A stretch of 7,147 nt of DNA from Clostridia bacterium (lineage in GTDB: Bacteria; Bacillota; Clostridia; Oscillospirales; CAG-272): contig CAAGKS010000119.1 of assembly GCA_900770605.1 (NCBI GenBank), positions 1-7,147 on the forward strand, given 5' to 3'. Positions 5,448 through 7,147 of the stretch are shown one piece after another (position 1 is the first letter of the stretch; the number at the start of each line of letters is the position of its first letter). Below the pieces are notes generated by a model. It was not told the DNA's origin. It worked only from the letters and a program-made list of their open reading frames with translations, and did not search any database. Position numbers and translations under genes: made by a program.

Positions 5448-5835
5448 ACCCTTTGACCATCGTACCAAAGCAGAAAAGAGCGACCGAGAAACCGAGGGAA
5501 ACCACGGTCGAATCGGTTGATATCGTCCCTGCCAAGTTACACACACATACACCGATCATCGCGCCCGTAGCGAGAATTCGGGTGAATTCTTTGCGTACGG
5601 TAGATAAAAAGGTGGTTCGCTGTGCGTTCTCCTTTCCTTCTGCCGTTATGGTGGATTCGACTGGTAAACCAAGCAGGGCGACAAGCTTCTCCAAATGCTC
5701 CTCGCAAGGTTTTGATAATCCACGTTCCCACTTGGAAACCGCCTTTCCCGATATGCCGAGCATTGCTCCAAGTTCCGCTTGTGTCAACCCACGTTCCTTT
5801 CGCTTTTCTACTATCAGATCGCCGATATTTCCCAT
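5446..5835 (-). CDS. XRE-family helix-turn-helix regulator with two C-terminal membrane segments
   Basis: The 129-residue protein starts with a Cro/C1-type DNA-binding domain (about residues 4-58). The helix-turn-helix is seen in LTQAELGAMLGISGKAVSKWERG (17-39), the usual sequence for these regulators. After a linker come two hydrophobic stretches, about 87-105 (ILATGAMIGVCVCNLAG) and 110-126 (TVVSLGFSVALFCFGTM), predicted to anchor it in the membrane with a very short external loop. The ATG at 5835 is preferred because GGAGG lies 5 bases upstream. An in-frame ATG at 5847 would use that same GGAGG as coding sequence and has no site of its own. It converges on the toxin gene, with the two stops 36 bases apart. 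Its target genes are unknown; autoregulation is suggested by a dyad in its own promoter region. Confidence 0.88.
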   Translation of the reverse strand: MGNIGDLIVEKRKERGLTQAELGAMLGISGKAVSKWERGLSKPCEEHLEKLVALLGLPVESTITAEGKENAQRTTFLSTVRKEFTRILATGAMIGVCVCNLAGTISTDSTVVSLGFSVALFCFGTMVKG

Positions 5836-5855
5836 GTAAACCTCCATAAACTGTT

Positions 5856-5877
5856 TGGTTGAATATAGTATTAACCA
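5856..5877. promoter_or_regulatory. Imperfect dyad upstream of the XRE gene, candidate operator
   Basis: TGGTT (5856-5860) and AACCA (5873-5877) form outer arms, with AATA (5862-5865) and TATT (5869-5872) as inner arms. One extra G on the left breaks the symmetry. It lies about 20 bases before the start codon and overlaps TATATT, the most likely -10 on the minus strand; I found no clean -35 for it. XRE regulators commonly bind such sites at their own promoter. Confidence 0.35.
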
Positions 5878-5885
5878 TTTTTATC

Positions 5886-5925
5886 AAAATTAAAAGCCGA
5901 GAGCAACCATTTTGTCGCTCCCGGC
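5886..5925 (-). terminator. Rho-independent terminator of the phosphotransferase gene
   Basis: Read on the minus strand, GCCGGGAGC (5925-5917) pairs with GCTCTCGGC (5904-5896) around a 12-base loop; one of the nine pairs is G-U. The T-rich tail TTTTAATTTT follows. It lies about 40 bases after the stop of the phosphotransferase gene and separates it from the XRE gene on the same strand. Confidence 0.75.
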
Positions 5926-5963
5926 GGTGCGTTTATGTTTAATCACATTATCTTATGTATTTT

Positions 5964-7022
5964 TTACGACAATCGAATATCATCTCGTGTCATTTGATAT
6001 TCCAACCAACCAAAAAGAAGAGCAATTTTATTCTCATCCTCTTTAATCAATTTTATTTCATCCAAATGTGCCCACCAAAATGAATTCATATATCGGAACA
6101 GAATTGGAAAAACCTTTTTTTCAAGCTTGTTAAACTTGTAGTATTCTTGAATGTACCCGATATTTTCCAAAAACAGTTTTATCCGAAGCTCGTCCAAATC
6201 ACTATCGTAGAAATATAGTCGGCTGTCTTTTTCTCCGAACAGTCTCTTGTCAGAAACGCCCCATAATGCTTCTCGCACAGCGTAATTTAGAATTGGCTCT
6301 TTTCCGCACAAATTAAAATCAATGAGCCCCACAAAATTATTTTGCTCATCAAGAAGAATATTACTATCGTTCAAATCAGCTTGGAAACAAGATGTTGGCA
6401 ACGAGGGATATACATTTCTCAATTCTTCCTGTCGCTTATAAAACATTTCCAAGAGAGCTTCCGCACGCGGCAAATGTGTTGGAAGATTTTCTCTTATGTA
6501 TTTCACAAACGCTTCTGCACATTCGGTTGCTTCGTCTGTAGTATCGGGAGCACAAAATGGTTCCAGCAAACAATATGCAGAAGGCCAATCAAGCATATTT
6601 AAATTGGCAGATGCAATTCTTCCCAAAGAGCGCATAACATCCGGAGTGAATAAGTAATATCCATTATCGTCTTTGCACTTGTTTTCGCCAATGTGCTCTG
6701 CAGTTTCGTAAATTGAAAATTCTTCTGCGTAAGTATAGTAATCTCGCCCATCTATTGTATCACAGTGTAACAGTTCACCGTTGCGATTAGGAAGAATAGC
6801 AGGACAATACAATCCGATTTTGCGATATTCGTCCATAAGCTTGAACCACCCTTCAATTCTGCGTTTATCACTGAAGGTATTAGATAAATGTTTAATTACA
6901 ATTTTGCGCTGCCCGTCATCTACAATGTACACTTTTCTATAATCATCATCTCCGCGACACAAATCCAAAGTCTTAACAATGGTAACATCAGTGTCGTAAT
7001 AGAGAGAAACTGGATATTCCAT
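5964..7022 (-). CDS. APH-fold (aminoglycoside/choline kinase-like) phosphotransferase
   Basis: The 352-residue protein belongs to the broad protein-kinase-like phosphotransferase superfamily (aminoglycoside, choline, homoserine and spore-coat CotS-type kinases). The N-lobe shows VIVDD-type strands and a likely ATP-binding lysine, K44, in IVIKHL. The catalytic loop is FQADLNDSNILL (213-224), with D216 as catalytic base and N221 as metal ligand. Gln214 stands where the Brenner motif HxDxxxxN normally has His. The metal-binding Asp is D235 in LIDFNL (233-238). The substrate cannot be named, and antibiotic resistance should not be assumed. The ATG at 7022 is chosen because AAAGGAG lies 9 bases upstream; an in-frame ATG at 7058 lies within the promoter -10 box. 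It has its own promoter and terminator and is more AT-rich than the left-hand operon, consistent with a transferred single-gene cassette. Confidence 0.85.
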   Translation of the reverse strand: MEYPVSLYYDTDVTIVKTLDLCRGDDDYRKVYIVDDGQRKIVIKHLSNTFSDKRRIEGWFKLMDEYRKIGLYCPAILPNRNGELLHCDTIDGRDYYTYAEEFSIYETAEHIGENKCKDDNGYYLFTPDVMRSLGRIASANLNMLDWPSAYCLLEPFCAPDTTDEATECAEAFVKYIRENLPTHLPRAEALLEMFYKRQEELRNVYPSLPTSCFQADLNDSNILLDEQNNFVGLIDFNLCGKEPILNYAVREALWGVSDKRLFGEKDSRLYFYDSDLDELRIKLFLENIGYIQEYYKFNKLEKKVFPILFRYMNSFWWAHLDEIKLIKEDENKIALLFGWLEYQMTRDDIRLS

Positions 7023-7056
7023 AACACTAAACTCCTTTCCAATAATGGATATTATC

Positions 7057-7085
7057 ATTATACCATATATCTATAAATATTTCAA
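7057..7085 (-). promoter_or_regulatory. Strong sigma-A promoter of the phosphotransferase gene
   Basis: On the minus strand TTGAAA (7080-7085), a 17-base spacer and a perfect TATAAT (7057-7062) are preceded by TGG, giving an extended -10. The start point would be near 7050, about 28 bases before the ATG at 7022. This near-consensus arrangement suggests constitutive expression. Confidence 0.85.
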
Positions 7086-7147
7086 CAGCTCTCAACTTTT
7101 AGTTTATTCCTGTGTGGTAGTTCAAAGTTGTCCAAAATGTCGTTTCA

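Noticed and set aside
7023..7058. Earlier in-frame start of the phosphotransferase at 7058
   Set aside because: That ATG overlaps the TATAAT hexamer of the gene's own promoter, and the better-placed AAAGGAG serves the ATG at 7022.
7093..7130. Inverted repeat CAACTTT/AAAGTTG near the right edge, as a mobile-element end
   Set aside because: The arms are only 7 bases with a 24-base gap, no transposase is visible, and the window ends 17 bases later.
1..7147. CRISPR array, tRNA, rRNA or classic riboswitch
   Set aside because: No regularly spaced repeats, cloverleaf, rRNA-like blocks or known riboswitch core could be seen on either strand.

Overview
The window looks like a chromosomal segment from a spore-forming, low-to-mid GC Firmicute of the class Clostridia, quite possibly an Oscillospiraceae/Ruminococcaceae gut bacterium. 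This rests on an alpha/beta-type small acid-soluble spore protein, a clostridial-style UvrD/PcrA helicase, a TnpV-type transposon protein, AGGAGG-type ribosome binding sites and AT-rich sigma-A promoters. The assignment is inference; no marker gene fixes the genus.

Left part, 1-3680, minus strand: a compact housekeeping operon read in the order HD-domain hydrolase (3038-3619), phosphopentomutase deoB (1846-3009), four-helix membrane protein of unknown function (1041-1811) and UvrD/PcrA-like helicase (runs off the left edge from 1044). Gaps are 28 and 34 bases, and the last pair overlaps as ATGA. A good promoter (TTGAAT-N17-TAAAAT with an extended -10) lies at 3652-3680, just upstream of the HD gene. 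An AT-only 26-base perfect palindrome sits just behind it at 3703-3728.

Middle part, 3729-5445, plus strand: a small SASP gene (3951-4202) whose N-terminal 50 or so residues fit the family but whose C-terminus does not, suggesting a frameshift or an insertion junction near 4110. It is followed by a lone TnpV gene (4240-4614) closed by a terminator, then a type II toxin-antitoxin operon (Phd/YefM-like antitoxin 4839-5093, RelE/ParE-like toxin 5086-5409). The operon has its own consensus promoter, a dyad over the -10 box and a leader of about 115 bases holding two hairpins. It ends in a terminator at 5415-5447.

Right part, 5446-7147, minus strand: a short XRE-family regulator with two predicted C-terminal membrane helices (5446-5835), convergent with the toxin, and an APH-fold phosphotransferase (5964-7022) with its own strong promoter and terminator. 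The phosphotransferase gene is visibly more AT-rich than the left-hand genes.

Taken together, 4110-7147 reads as a patchwork of mobile and accessory single-purpose modules beside a stable housekeeping operon. I see no clearly new multi-gene system. The points most worth checking are the odd SASP tail next to TnpV, the structured toxin-antitoxin leader, the membrane-anchored XRE protein and the APH-fold enzyme with Gln in place of the catalytic-loop His.
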